Source: Neospora caninum Liverpool
Lineage: Eukaryota > Apicomplexa > Conoidasida > Eucoccidiorida > Sarcocystidae
DNA: 64,000 nt
Direction of reading: 5' to 3'
Assembly: GCF_000208865.1 (NCBI RefSeq)
Contig: NC_018396.1
Location: forward strand, 6,653,295 to 6,717,294
A model generated the notes under the pieces. The model saw only the letters and a list, made by a program, of their open reading frames with translations, ran no database searches and was not told the origin of the DNA. The position numbers and the translations under genes were made by a program. Of this stretch, positions 1 to 11,679 are shown piece by piece. Numbering within the stretch: position 1 is the first letter of the stretch; each line of letters begins with the position of its first letter.

Positions 1-177
1 TTTGGCGTCGAGTCGCCATCTCTCTGCCCATATATTTATATATATACACTTATACACATGCTCACCTCGATATCAATTCATGTAGACCAGTATGCGGACA
101 GACAGGCATCGAAATCTACCTATTTAACGACTTCTACATGTAGATATCTAAGTATTCAGAGATGTCCTTATCTCCCT

Positions 178-239
178 ATACATATATATATATATATATA
201 TATATGCATGTGTATGAATAAGCACGCACACATATATAT

Positions 240-280
<41 letters not shown>

Positions 281-281
281 G
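178..281. repeat. TA/CATA microsatellite in the last visible Notchless intron
   Basis: Two long alternating TA runs separated by about 20 bases lie in the intron downstream of the last visible Notchless exon. Apart from these runs nothing coding is recognised in 1-612. Confidence 0.9.
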
Positions 282-612
282 TAAACCTAAGTGTGGAGAG
301 ACAACTGGTAACTGAAGAAACGCCGTTTGTTGCTTCTGCCTTCCTCTTTCGCGGACGCGGGCAGAGAGCGATTGAGACTCTCGTCCGCACAGCCGAGCCA
401 GTCAAGGGTTTCCGCGAAAGGCCCACTTGGATGCAAGCGCGTCGTTGCAGACAGACTTGCACGCCTTCACGCAGATGTGCGCTCCTGGAAAACAAGCGCG
501 AAAAGCCGGCGCTCTCGATCCGCACTGCGACGCGCGTCGCCGGGCGCGCGAGTGTGGATCTGGACAGCTGTTCGCTGAAAGGTTCAAGATGCTTTGAACA
601 GGTTCTGCTTAC

Positions 613-2271
613 GTGGTTGACGAGTTTCTGGTGACCGGTCATGCGGCAGACTTGTGCGAGGCCCCGGGGCTCTCCGACGTGCTTCCAGAGAATCAGCGTC
701 GAATCGTCTGAGCCGGAAAGAACCTTTTCGCCGCCACTCTGCGAAGACCATAAGCGCAGGAAAGCAAGAGTCGCGAAAAGGCAGAGACGCGAAAAGGCAG
801 AGACACTGGAGATTCACACACAGGCGCGCCGTGTCGCTCGAGTGTTCGCCTTATCCACATGGCGAAGAGACACGCTGGGGCGAGAAAACGAAGCTACAGC
901 ACGAGGTGAGAGTCGCCCCGCGTTTTCCGCCTGTCCCTCGCTTTGTGGTCAAGGTCTCGCACGGTCGGTCTTGTAGGTCGGAATACTGTCTTGCGGTCTC
1001 GTTTTTCGTGCTTGAGTCAGTTTTCTCGCGCGAGGGCTTTTTCCCCGTCCCTAAACAGAGCCAGAACTTACGTTTTTTACGCATGCCTGGTAGCGTTTCC
1101 TCGCAGCCTCTTGCATTTCTGAGAAAACGGAAGGCGCAGAACGGAGCGAAAGAAGGATCTCAAGAAGAGGCTTCGTGAGTGGCGAACGCGCAGTTGCCGC
1201 TCGCATGAAGGCAACGAGACGCACAGACGGAGAGTCTTGATGGCGAAAAAGAAGGGCTGTATAAACTGTCCAGTTTTTGTCACGAACGAAAACAATCTGC
1301 GACAGAGACGCACGCCGGACAGAGAGAGAAACGGCGGAAACGCGCGACGACTCCCGAGAACCAGTCACACGACAACTGGGACTCTGTGGAGCTACTACAC
1401 GCAGAAGAAAAAACAAAGAAAAATATGCATACGCGTGAATGTGGATAGTGCCAGGGCGCATGCGCACGTACGAGAAGTTCTGTGCTTTTTGTGGACCACG
1501 GAGGGCGCCGCTGTGCGACACCATGTCGCATGCACAAGTGGAATGCTGTCCCATGATGGGCATGCAAGAGTGGACATTCACATAAACAAGCATATACAAA
1601 AACACACGCGTGCGTCTACATATCATGATGTGTGAAAATGTTTATACCACACAGACATACATATCACTACATATATACATATAGATAGATAGATAGATAC
1701 ATACATACATACATACATACATAGATACATAGATACATAGATATCCCTACTTGAACACGTAGGTATATATTTATCTCTCTCTCTAAGAATACATGCGCGT
1801 GTACATCTACGTGTGGATATCTGCTTGTATCATTGAGGCGGAAAGGTTCAACTGCGGAACAGCTTCACGCACGTGCCTCGGCCGCTTTGCGGTCGCCTTG
1901 TAAATCTGGAGGGAAAGGTTTGGAGAGGCGCTACGAGACCGAAGAGTCATGTTCGTGTGCTTTACCTTGGAACGAGGCGAAGCTCTGAGCACCTTTTTCT
2001 CCGAACGGGCCCGATCGAATGACGTAATCCGTGTTAAGCGCCAGGGAATTCACCCAGTGGCCATGTCCCTTCAAGTCGGAGACGAGTCGACCGGAAACGC
2101 AGTCCCAGACCTTCAGCGTGGTGTCTCTGGATGCAGTGTACAAATAGCCTGAGCGCGAAACGGAAGGAGAGAGAAGAAAGTAAAAGGAAGAAGCAAAAGA
2201 AAGGAACAAAAGACACAGAGCCGAAGAGGAACCGATAGACGAAGAGAAGACACAGAGAAGGAGAAGAAAGA

Positions 2272-2302
<31 letters not shown>

Positions 2303-3272
2303 GAGAAGGAGAAGAGTGAGAAGAAGAGAGAAGAAGAGAGCACGACTGCGTCTCTTCAGAACAAAACAAGACGGCAGCAACTATGAGGTGCGTCTTCATG
2401 AAGAGTCCGAAGCAGTCCCTCGAGAATTCGAAAGAAGTGTTGAGGCAGCTAAATCGACAACGAGACACAGAGAGAGCGAGAGGGAGAGAGAAATATAGAG
2501 CCCCGGACCTAAACGGAAGTGGACGGCGAGTGTGTGTGTGTGTGTGTCAGATAGATACGCATACAGCGAGAGCGAGAGAAGGACAGATGGGCTGGTCGAT
2601 GGCGAGAGAGGTCTCGAACGTCAGAACAACAGAGGGAGAACCCGAACACGAGATAGAAAGAGGAAAACGAACATCTACGGATGACGGTGGAGACATGCTG
2701 TGGAGGGTGCACTGCCATGGTTGACTCGCAAAGACGTTCGTGTTTCTGGAAACGCATGCATTCTTCTCTGACACGACGAAGCAACTGAACTGACCTTCCT
2801 TCTCGCCCGACCACTTCACTTGCGTGATGCTTTCGCGGTGTCCAGACAGCACGCGCAGGCATTGGTGGGTGGCTGTGTTCCAAAGACGCACGGTGCTATC
2901 CTGCTCAGAGAAAACAACACGAAAACGATGTCCATGAGGACTGGGGAACTAACTCGGAAAAGGGAGAAAACAGGCGCGCCCTCAAGCGAGCGCAGCCCGC
3001 AACTTGAACCGGAAAACAGAGCCCCACCGAATCGTTCTCGAGAAGGCAAAACACGCGAAGGTACCAGCGACACCGAACGGCGCAGCAGAACGCGAGTGCG
3101 CCAGAGCACGACACCGAAAGGAACAGAGAAGCCGGAAAACGCGAGGGAAATGCGGCTGGTCAGCGAGGTAGTGATGCAAGCAAAATGCGCTCGCAACTCG
3201 CAAGAAGAAAAAAGAAATTTCAAAAAAAGAAAGACAGGACAATGACCGATACGGCCACTGCTCACCCTCTTC

Positions 3273-3306
<34 letters not shown>

Positions 3307-6300
3307 TGTTTATATGCGCGCACGTGTACATCTGTGTATTGTGTGTGCATGTGCATGTGTGTTGTCGTTCGGATGCATGCCCAGTTCGGTTTTTTTCTTT
3401 GAGGAGTCGAGAGACTGAGGGGTTGATTGGGAGCGATGCAGTGGGGAGATCCCCCTGCAGTCTCAGCGTTGAGCACTTAAAAAGAGTTGCTTCCTCGCGT
3501 TTCTCGCTCTCCGGTGTGTACCTTGCTGGCGCTGGCGAGCAAGAGCGACGGGAAGCGAGGTTTCTCCTCAGAAGTCGCGTTTCCGCCGTCTGAAGGCGCG
3601 AGGTGGAGCGGTTGCCACGCGAGCGCTGTGACGGGCTTTGTGTGGCCTTTCAAAGGTGCGCCTGCTGCGTCGCCAGACTCGCCTTTCCACAGCCGAACAG
3701 CCCCGTCCTAAGCAGCAAAGAGACACAGAAAAGAAGCAGTGAAGCGCGGGGCAGAAAGACGTCTCAAAGCGGTGCGGCAAGTTATTTGGAAGGAAACCAA
3801 AAAGAGCACCGGCAGAACGGAAGAAGCGACGGGGAGAAAAACGAACGCGTGAGAACCACAGAAGAGGGCAGTCACGGCGCGCGAAGGCGCATGGACAAGG
3901 AGGAAAGCAGAGAGAACGAGCACGGAAGAGACAGAAAACAAGGAAACAGAAAACAGGGGGGAGAGAGAAAACAAGGAGACAGAAAACAAGGAGGAGACGG
4001 AAAACAAGGAGAAAGGACGACCTGAGAGGGGGAGGGAAGAGGCCGCGAATAAGAAATGTCGGTGAGGTGAATGGAGAGACACAAGAGGGGAGAGTCGTGA
4101 ACCTACCATCCCAGCAGAAGCGAGCAATTGGCCGTCAGGGGCCCAGGCGAGGCACAGCACCCAGCTGGTGTGTCCCTTCATGGTTCGCAAAGGCGTTTCG
4201 GTGCTCAGACACCACAACCGCACGGTCATGTCTCCACTTCCCGACGCGAGCTGAGTGCCGTCTGGGCTGAACGCGACGCAGAGAACGGCTTCGGTGTGTC
4301 CTGAAAGGAGACGCCCCATCACCAGAGAAAGAGAGAGAGCAAACGTGAGGGCGCGAAGAGAAATGGAGAAGAGAGAAAAAGAGGAGAAGAGGAAGCGAGA
4401 AAGGGAGAAAGAGAGCAGGGAAGAAGAGGGAAGGGAAGAAGAGAGAAGAGAAAAAGGGAGAAGAGAAGAAAAGGAAGAGAGAGCAAAAGTGAGGCCGAAG
4501 AGAGACATGGAGAAGAAAGAAAGAGAGAAGAGAAAAAGGGAAGGAGAGAGGAGAGAGAAAGAGAGAGAGAAGAGGAGAAAACGGGAGAAGGAGAGGAGGG
4601 ATGAAGAGAAAGAAAGAGAAAGAGAGAAAGAGACAAGGGGAGACGAGAAAGAGAGAGAAGCAAAGAAGAGAAAGAGAGAGAGGAGAGGAGAAAGCGCATA
4701 GGAGGAGAGCCAGCACTCGTTGTGCATGCGTGCCTGAATCGGCCTGCCTCTTGTTGTTTTGAAACGCGACTTGGGTTCGTGCCACAGCGCAAGACAGCGT
4801 TTCGATTCTCTCGAGGAAGTTTTGCGAAGCGAGACAAAAAGGAACTTGAAACTTGCAAACGCTGGCTTTCGCGCAGCTTTCTCACATCCTTACACACAAG
4901 AAGAAGCATCCGCTACTCGATGCCGATTCAAAAGCGCAGCGAGGCGACGACACCTCCCCAAAGCAGACGAGAGCCTACACCTGCAGAGATACATGCGCGC
5001 TTATATGCATCTATATATATATATATATATATATACATATATATTGAGATATGGTGCACATTCAGGTATGTATCTATGTACGACTGTGTCTGTTTTCTAC
5101 CAAGACGCTATGCACGTGTGTACGTATCTTTGAGGTTACCTGTTTGAAAGAACAGGAAAACACGTGCCTCCAAATTCCGGCGTTCAGTTGTCGAGGAGAG
5201 GTTCGGGACTGGGCGGAGAGGCATCTGTGTTCTCACCTTCCAGAGAAGTCGAGCATCTCGTGAGAGGTCGGACCTTGAAGGCGGCGAGAGGCGCGAAGCG
5301 GATCTGGAGGACGCGTTCGGTTGTCGGGTCTGTCGTGGCGTCGAAGGCTTCCTGGAGGGAACCTGTGATCTCGATCCGGTTGTTGTCGATCGTCAACGAG
5401 AACTCCTTGCGAATCTTCCTTTCGTCTTCGTCTTCCTCAGAAGGTTCCTCCAGCAGCAACTTGTTCACCAAATCTTCGAGTTGCACTCGGTGTATGCTGC
5501 GCGGGCGGCAGCGGAAGCAAGCAGAGGAAAAAGGGGGAAAGTGAGAAAGCGCACGTGAAAGGATAATCTCTGAGGCATGACGGTTGATGCACTTTCTCTG
5601 GGGAGTAGACACCACGAGTTGGACGAGGGTGGTATGAATACCGAGTGACTTTGTTTACCGGATCCAAGTTTTTTTCTGCTACGCCGTCAACGCGTCGACG
5701 AAATATCGATAACGGTGAGACGTTTTTCACCAACATATCAACATACAAGATTAAGCTGGGAGATGACGCGTGCGTGTCCACAGGGGAGACCACGCAAAGC
5801 AGGAAAACACGAGAGCGGAGACAAGGACAGAAAGAAGCTGCCTCCTTCCGGGGTAGGCGAGCGAGAGCGCAGCGACCAGCAGAGCCTTCCCAGCGGGAGG
5901 AAACGACGCGGCGGTGCCGAAGAACCAGAAGCAAATCACAAGGCGACGGAGGAGAAGAGAAAGAAGAGACAGGAAAGCGACGAGGCAGAGACGCCGTAGA
6001 AGAGAAAGAAAAGTGCAGTGGTGAGGATGGACCCAAGGACGCGGAAAGGGGAGAGAACCGCGAAGGACGAGAGAGAGGCGAAGAGAAAAAAAATGACGAC
6101 AAACGCCGCAGAAAGAAGCACAGAAGCAAGACAGACCCGCAAGAGGTTAAAGCGCCGGACCGGAGAGGGACGCGATACAAGCAAGGCGCCTGAGACGCAG
6201 AGGGATTGGTAAGGAGAGACAACGTTGCGTGCGTCGACAGAGAAGGCCTCGAATCCGGCAGCGAGTCTCAGGGAGAAGCAGACGAAACTTTCGCGATTTC

Positions 6301-6532
6301 CTGTCAAAAAAGGGCCGTACCTCAGAGGAACTGCCATCTGGGAACCGAGGAGATTGTCTTGGTGGTCGCAAAATTGAATCACGAGTTCCTTGCCGACTCC
6401 ACCGATCGCGCTCGCCTCCTCATTCCGTGCGCCCGGAGGCCCCGCCTCTGCGCCTGCAGAAGCCTCGCCATCAGCCGCCTGCTGCTTGATCCGCTTCGAA
6501 GGCGGCGCCGCAGGTCCGCCTCGTCGAATCAT
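613..6532 (-). CDS. NLE1: Notchless homologue (NLE/WD40 ribosome assembly factor), 3' end off the window
   Basis: Eight exons read on the minus strand: 6321-6532, 5237-5496, 4107-4300, 3522-3707, 2795-2900, 1966-2148, 1072-1118 and 613-738. All introns are GT...AG and every phase closes, giving 438 codons so far. The start at 6530-6532 opens M-I-R-R-G. Residues about 45-150 match the NLE domain (a hydrophobic V-I-Q-F-C-D strand, then L-E-D-L-V-N-K-L-L). WD40 repeats follow from exon 3 on (G-H-T-E-A-V-L, V-R-L-W, G-H-T-S-W-V-L, T-L-K-V-W-D). Exon 8 carries S-G-S-D-D-S-T and M-T-G-H-Q, typical of Notchless near repeat 6. The remaining C-terminal repeats must lie left of position 1. Known family role: 60S ribosomal subunit maturation in the nucleolus, with the NLE domain binding the AAA ATPase Rea1/midasin. 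The 47-nt exon 7 is unusually small. The family call is firm; exon borders are hand-derived. Confidence 0.92.
1678..1746. repeat. GATA/CATA tetranucleotide microsatellite
   Basis: Runs of GATA, then CATA, then mixed GATACATA units sit in the Notchless intron between exons 6 and 7 (1119-1965). No other function is visible in this intron. Confidence 0.9.
2160..2500. repeat. Long purine-only tract (GAA/GAGA) in a Notchless intron
   Basis: About 340 bases of almost uninterrupted A and G on the plus strand, so pyrimidine-rich on the transcribed sense strand, lie in the intron between exons 5 and 6. Ser/Leu-rich reading frames across it are a compositional artefact. Confidence 0.85.
3271..3302. 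repeat. TA microsatellite in a Notchless intron
   Basis: A run of about 12 alternating TA units in the intron 2901-3521. Confidence 0.85.
4320..4700. repeat. Long purine-only tract (GAGA/GAAA) in a Notchless intron
   Basis: About 380 bases of nearly pure A and G on the plus strand lie immediately upstream (in the sense direction) of exon 3. The sense strand is therefore an extended polypyrimidine stretch running into the exon 3 acceptor at 4301. Confidence 0.85.
5006..5046. repeat. TA microsatellite in a Notchless intron
   Basis: Alternating TA/CATA run between exons 2 and 3. Confidence 0.85.
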
Positions 6533-6537
6533 CTTTA

Positions 6538-6690
6538 GAGAGAGAGACCAGAGAAAAGAGAAAAGAGAGAGACCAGAGAAAAGAGAGAGACCAGAGAAAA
6601 GAGAGAGACCAGAGAAAAGAGAGAGACCAGAAACCAGAGAAAAGAGAGAGACCAGAAACCAGAGAAAAGAGAGAGACGAGAGAGAAAAGA
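6538..6690. repeat. Purine-rich tandem repeat, about 18-20 bp period, just upstream of the Notchless start codon
   Basis: Units built on GAGACCAGAGAAAAGAGA repeat about seven times, beginning within 10 bases upstream of the Notchless ATG on the minus strand. They therefore lie in the 5' leader or core promoter. A Leu/Ser/Phe-rich frame runs through them in phase with the gene, but it has no recognisable domain and I treat it as untranslated. Confidence 0.75.
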
Positions 6691-8171
6691 AAGAGAGCAC
6701 CAGATCAGAAAGACGGAAGAAATGTGACTTTGCGCTCTTTTCAGCAAAGATGGCAGGAAGAAGAAAACGAAAAAGGGGAAGAATGAGAAAAACAGAACGA
6801 GATCAAGCAGATGGAGAAGAAAGCTGGCCCAGGTCTTTGACCGTCTAGTCCCGAGAAGCCTCCATGGTTTCGCAGGGCGAAGAGAAATTCGACTGCTTCA
6901 GAAGACCTCCCATCTAGGGCTACATGCGAGCAATTGGAAGGAAAGGAAAGAAGAAACGAAAACTGGAACCAAGGTTTCCACGAAGGTAGATCAGAAGAAG
7001 GCAAGCGGGCTGAAGCTTCAGGGTCGGTCCTCCTCGTTCGCGGCAAAGTCGCGCTTTGAAATAAAAAAAACGAACACAGGCAAACAGGCGTTTCTTTCCC
7101 ACGAGAAGGAAAGGAGAAAACCGGGAAGTTTTCAGAAAAAATCAGAAAGAGAAAGGAAAGCGCACGCGGCCCGTCCGCGGTGTGAGTCCAGCGCGTGGGA
7201 CTGCGCGAAGGACACATGCGCACAGCGAAGAAGAGCCGACGAGGAGATGCCTTCTCTCTCCTCCAATGGAAATAAAGACGCGTTCTTAAAAATATGTTTC
7301 GCCTTGTTTATAAAGGTCTCGCCATTCTTCTACGCGAAAGAAGAAAAAGGATGCCCGAGTGGTTTTCCCGTGCATGCGCGGACCTCGTCTGAAGTTTTCA
7401 ACCGCATGCACGAAAAATCGCGACGGACTCGAGAGGCGTCAAAGAGGAAAACGCAATTAAAAACCGTTAAGTTTTAGGATTTCAACGAGTCGCTTCCTCT
7501 TCACACGCTATTTTTCCCGCACTGCACGTTCTGTCTCGCAGATGCAGTCTTCGAAGCCTGCATAGCTTACTAGACCTCTGTCTTCGACGGCGTTCTCTCG
7601 CGAAGATTCCCTTCGCCATTCTCATCTCTTCTTTTACTTTTCGGCTTTCGTCTTCTTCGCGTTATCTTCTTCCTTTTCCTCTCTACTCTTCTTTTTCGTC
7701 TTCAGTCACTTTCTGTCGCCTATCCGTGGCAAATACATTCTCTCCCCTCGTCCTGCACGTCTTCCCCTCTCTAGACGCGTTCTCGCCCGACCTCTACTGT
7801 CCCCTTCCGTCCCTAATCTCTTCCTCTGTTTCTCTCCTCTCCCCTTCTCCAGTCTCTTTCTCTCTCTGTTCCTCTCTCCTTGACTCTGACTTGCCTCCAG
7901 CTCTTTGAGTCTTCCAGCCCTCCAGAAATGCTTTTTTCCGTCCCCCCTCTCCCCTGTGTCTCTGCCACTGCATGCCTCTCTCTGCTTTCTACCCTAGTTG
8001 CGTCCTCCGCTCCCTCTCTCTATAACCACCAATAACTCATCCGCAAGCACATGCGGAACCGTGCATTCACCCTATCCCCTGTAACTTTCGAATTTACAAA
8101 AAGGCGAGCGAATTCCCCTCTCCCGCGTCCTCTTATCAGCATCCGTCCGCGCTCTCTCCTCGACGTCCCCG
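6691..8171. promoter_or_regulatory. Divergent promoter region between the Notchless and ADAT3-like genes
   Basis: About 1.5 kb separates two genes transcribed away from each other. GCATGC cores occur at 7372-7377, 7404-7409 and 7970-7975, two of them inside the heptamer TGCATGC. TGCATGC/GCATGC is a cis-element reported in Toxoplasma promoters (established knowledge). From about 7490 to 8040 the plus strand is strongly CT-rich, as coccidian 5' leaders often are. No other gene is seen here. Confidence 0.5.
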
Positions 8172-11100
8172 ATGGCACGCTCGGCTGAAGACACTCCTGT
8201 CTCTTCCTGCCACCCCACAGTCTCCGAGAGCTCTGTCTCCCGCTCGCGTCGTCTCTCCGAAAGCGCTTTGTCATCCTCTCCTGCGTGCCCCTGTCTCTCG
8301 CGAGCTCTGGTGCGCTCCTTCGACGCGCTGCAAGCGCAACCGGGGCCGTCGCGCCCGCACCTCGAAGAAGTTGTCGACGAGATTTTCCAGTTGCATGCGC
8401 CGCCTCTCATCTCGCTGCATGCGCTGGCTGCGCCGCCGCGGCTCTGTAGCACACTCCTGCAGCTGCTGCAAAAGCACCACCCTCTTCAGTTCGCAGAGAC
8501 AACTCCCCAGGGCGGCCAGCGAGAAGGAAGCGAAGAGACCCAAGCGGGCGACGTGTCGGCGGCGAGCGAGACCGAAACAGAGGAGAGAGATGCAGCGACC
8601 GAGGCAGGACTCAAGGGCGGAGACGAAACGGAAGATGTGTGCGTCTTCGTCCCCTGGTGGAAAAGAAAAGGACGACGGATCGCTCTCCATTTCCTGAAGA
8701 GGTGCAAAAAGACAGAGAAAAACGGCCCTGTTCTTCTGCTTCTCGGCACAGCCCCAGAGGTACAGAGCCGGACAGGTGTCCTTCGTGGGCTTTTGGAAGC
8801 ATGCAGCGTCGCAGGCGACAACCTGCGCGTGCACGGGAGGCGAGGGAAAGATACAGAACATTTCCAATCAGCATGATGCCGACTCTCGCGTGCCTCCGGT
8901 TTCCCGCGGGTGCGGAGAAGGGAGTGTCGTGGTTTTTAGGGTCGTGACTCGCCTTCGCATGTCTCTCGCTCTGCCTCAGTCGCTGTCGCTTCGTGAAAAC
9001 AAAACCGCGTTTCCTTTCTCTGGAAAAGAGTCTTTTCGTGGAACTCAGGCACCACGTAATCTGCACTGATTCCTAAAGGCCCCAGCATTTATATTCACGC
9101 ATATCTTGATATATTAATGGTCACGTGTATGTGTGTGTAGACACGTCTGCACAAGCTTGCGTTTGCACGCGTACGTTTCGCGTGTTGGTCGCTGTGTGTG
9201 TGAGTGTTGAACTTTGTGTAACAATGTGTCTCTGGTTGTCTGTTGCTCATAATTCCTCTGGGCGAAGCGCATTGAGATTGCGCACGATCCATTTCGTTTG
9301 TGGTTGCGTCCTTCCTCCTGTATTTTGGAGCCTTTGGATTCCTTGTTTGTACAGAAACTGCATCTTGGCTGCAGCAGTTCGCGCGGCAGTCTCGTCTAGG
9401 AACGTGTCCGGATTAGATCGTGAATGGCTCTGTTGACCGGATCTAACTTTTATTGTGTTAGCAGAGCCAAAATTTTGCACCAGCGGATCCAGCATCTGCG
9501 TTTGACCCAGTCTGCGACGGTGTGCAGTCCTGTGTAGCTACATCTCTCGTGTGTTTTTTTCTCGTGTTTTTTGTGTTTTTTGCAGAATCTGCATGTAGAG
9601 GTCCTCGAGTGTCTTCGCACCTGTTCTCCGCCTGCGCTTCCGCCTGCGTGCGCAGTGCCCGTTTCTGCGTGCCACTGCTCGTCTCCCTTACAAAACGCAA
9701 CGTCGTCGCCTCCCCAGGGCCTGTCTGCCAATGCTGGTTCCTCTTCTTTCTCTTCCTGCTCGCCTCCTCAGGAGGCCGAAGCTCCAGCGCCTGCTTCCGC
9801 TGCGTCTTTCTTCGTGCATGTCGCCGTGCCTTCCGTCCCGCCCGTGACAACTGAGCAGCAGAGACTGTGGGGCGAGGTCTGGCCGTGCTACTTGAACAAA
9901 ACGAAGCCTAGCGGCCCAAAGGGAGACGCTGGCGGAGGAAAGGGCGAAGGCGAGGGGACCGTGGAGGCTGGAGAGGGCGAAGGCGAGAAAGAAGTCAGCG
10001 CGAGTGCCAGCATTCGCCAGGAACTGTTGACCCCCCTGGAGCTTTCTGAAGAGGAGAAAGCCACGCACCTGTTTTTCCTCAATGCGGCCGTGGAAAGTGA
10101 GTGCAATTCGGAAGAAAAACCTCTGAATTGGAAAGGAAAACCGTGGTAGTACAGCAGTGCGGATACGCCTCGCTCTAGCTAAAGGTAACTTTCATAGGCG
10201 CAAAACTGGGTCCGCGGTGGTGGCTGTGTAAATGGTGCTGAGTGTGCCGTTTGAGTGTCTATTCTTTTGCCTGGGCGGGTGGCGGATGTAAAGAGCGAGT
10301 ATCGGCTCATCCGCGTAGATACACGCATCTAGTGCGTCTGTTCCTTTCTGTTCAGAAAAACGTCTTGCATGCATTTGTGTAGGGGTACCCTTTGGCCTTG
10401 GCTCTTCTGGTCATTGCAGGGTTTTGCGTCAGCGCTACTGCATGAAGGTGTTCGACGGGTTGGGCACAGTATCTTTTCTGTTTCTGTTGTTTTCCTGTTG
10501 TGTTCCAGTTAGCAGGCAAGAGGGCCGTAGCACATGCATCATTACCTACACCCCTGAGGCTGACGAGACACCCACCAGGAAAAGTCCGCTTCCACCCTCG
10601 AGGAAGCGGCAGCGTGCGCGTACCGAGAGTGAAACCGACACTGACACAGATAGAGATGCGTGCTGCGCACCTGGACACGCGACAGTGGAGAGAAACGGTG
10701 GAGAAAACACCGGAACTTTAACTGTTTCCTCCGCAAAAGCATGGGGCCGGAGCTGTCGGGCCTCTGTCTCCGCTGTAGCTACACCGTGTCGAGTTCCCAC
10801 CTCAGGCCATAGAAGCGTCACAAATGGGTGCGAGGCGCATTTTGGTACCGGCCGATTAGGCTTGTCTTCAGATAGAGATTCCTGCCAGGTTGAACGAGCT
10901 GTGGCAGATGCATTTAAAACCTGCATGCGTAGTCGCGTCGGCGAGTCCGATCAGAATGTGCCTGAGTGGAAAACATGCAAGGCTCCCAACGTTGTAGCCG
11001 CGTGCGTCGATGACAGTGGACCGCGAGCGCCCCTGCTGCACGCAACTATGCGAGCAATAGGCTGTGTGGGAGAGAAACTTCGACGAATTTTCGAAGAACC

Positions 11101-11446
11101 CGACACAGAGGCTGCTAGTCATAGAGAATCCGAAATAGTACGAGAGCCGGAAGGAGGCTCAGGGGCACCGGAGGGAACGGAAACAACGCGATGGATCAAG
11201 GAAGTGAGCGACGGGAACTACTACTGTCAAGGATGTGTAGTGTACTGCTCACATGAACCGTGCGTTCTGTGTGCCATGGCACTTATTCACTCTCGCATCA
11301 AGTTGCTCGTTTTTGCTCACGACAACAAAGTTCACGGCGGCATCACGCGGGGACGCCTTCATCTAGATCGCCGGCTCAACCACGGCTACCGTGTTCTCTG
11401 TCTGAGAGCGAATGACGGCGCCTCATGTGACCAGAAAGAAAATTGA
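8172..11446 (+). CDS. ADAT3: ADAT3/Tad3-like non-catalytic subunit of the tRNA adenosine-34 deaminase
   Basis: Three exons, 8172-8759, 9586-10096 and 10509-11446, with GT...AG introns and matching phases, give 678 codons. The N-terminal part is poorly conserved apart from a segment with P-V-T-T-E-Q-Q-R-L-W before a W-P, as in ADAT3. The deaminase domain occupies roughly the last 150 residues. Its zinc ligands are the His of L-L-H-A-T-M and the two Cys of E-P-C-V-L-C-A-M-A-L. Where a catalytic deaminase has H-A-E, this has H-A-T, which matches the inactive ADAT3 role. Known function: with ADAT2 it converts A34 to inosine in tRNA anticodons. Low-complexity Glu/Gly/Ser insertions make it about twice the human length (about 350 residues). 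The start sits in CCCCGATGG. It converges on the first SRS gene with only 233 bases between the two stop codons. Confidence 0.88.
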
Positions 11447-11679
11447 GGCTTCTGTTTTTTTCGACACTTTCTTCATTCGAGTCTAAGTTATGTCTGTTTT
11501 TCCAACCGAGAAAAATAGGGTTGCACAATTGAGAGAGCGTCCCTGAGAAAGGGGGAGTCACTCTCGCGACGAACTGCGCCGTCTCGTTTGTTTCAATTCT
11601 CCTTCTTCCGGAGGCACCCGGTAACGGATTCTCCCAATTTTGTATTGAAGCGTAAGACCGCTCAAGGCACAAACCAGAT
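11447..11679. other. Convergent 3' gap between ADAT3-like gene and array gene 1
   Basis: These 233 bases lie between two facing stop codons, so both 3' untranslated regions must fit or overlap here. No terminator-like hairpin stands out. Confidence 0.6.

Noticed and set aside
3708..4909. Long Leu/Ser/Phe-rich minus-strand frames and Glu/Arg/Lys-rich plus-strand frames
   Set aside because: They come from purine-only intron tracts; the real coding part is only the splice-bounded WD40 exon at 4107-4300.
8271..8867. 198-codon minus-strand frame opposite ADAT3-like exon 1
   Set aside because: It has no domain, and the plus-strand frame fits the three-exon gene in phase; GC-rich coccidian exons often leave open antisense frames.
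10424..10508. Upstream extension of the ADAT3-like third exon
   Set aside because: A good acceptor at 10507-10508 restores the phase from exon 2, and the extra residues resemble intron polypyrimidine sequence.
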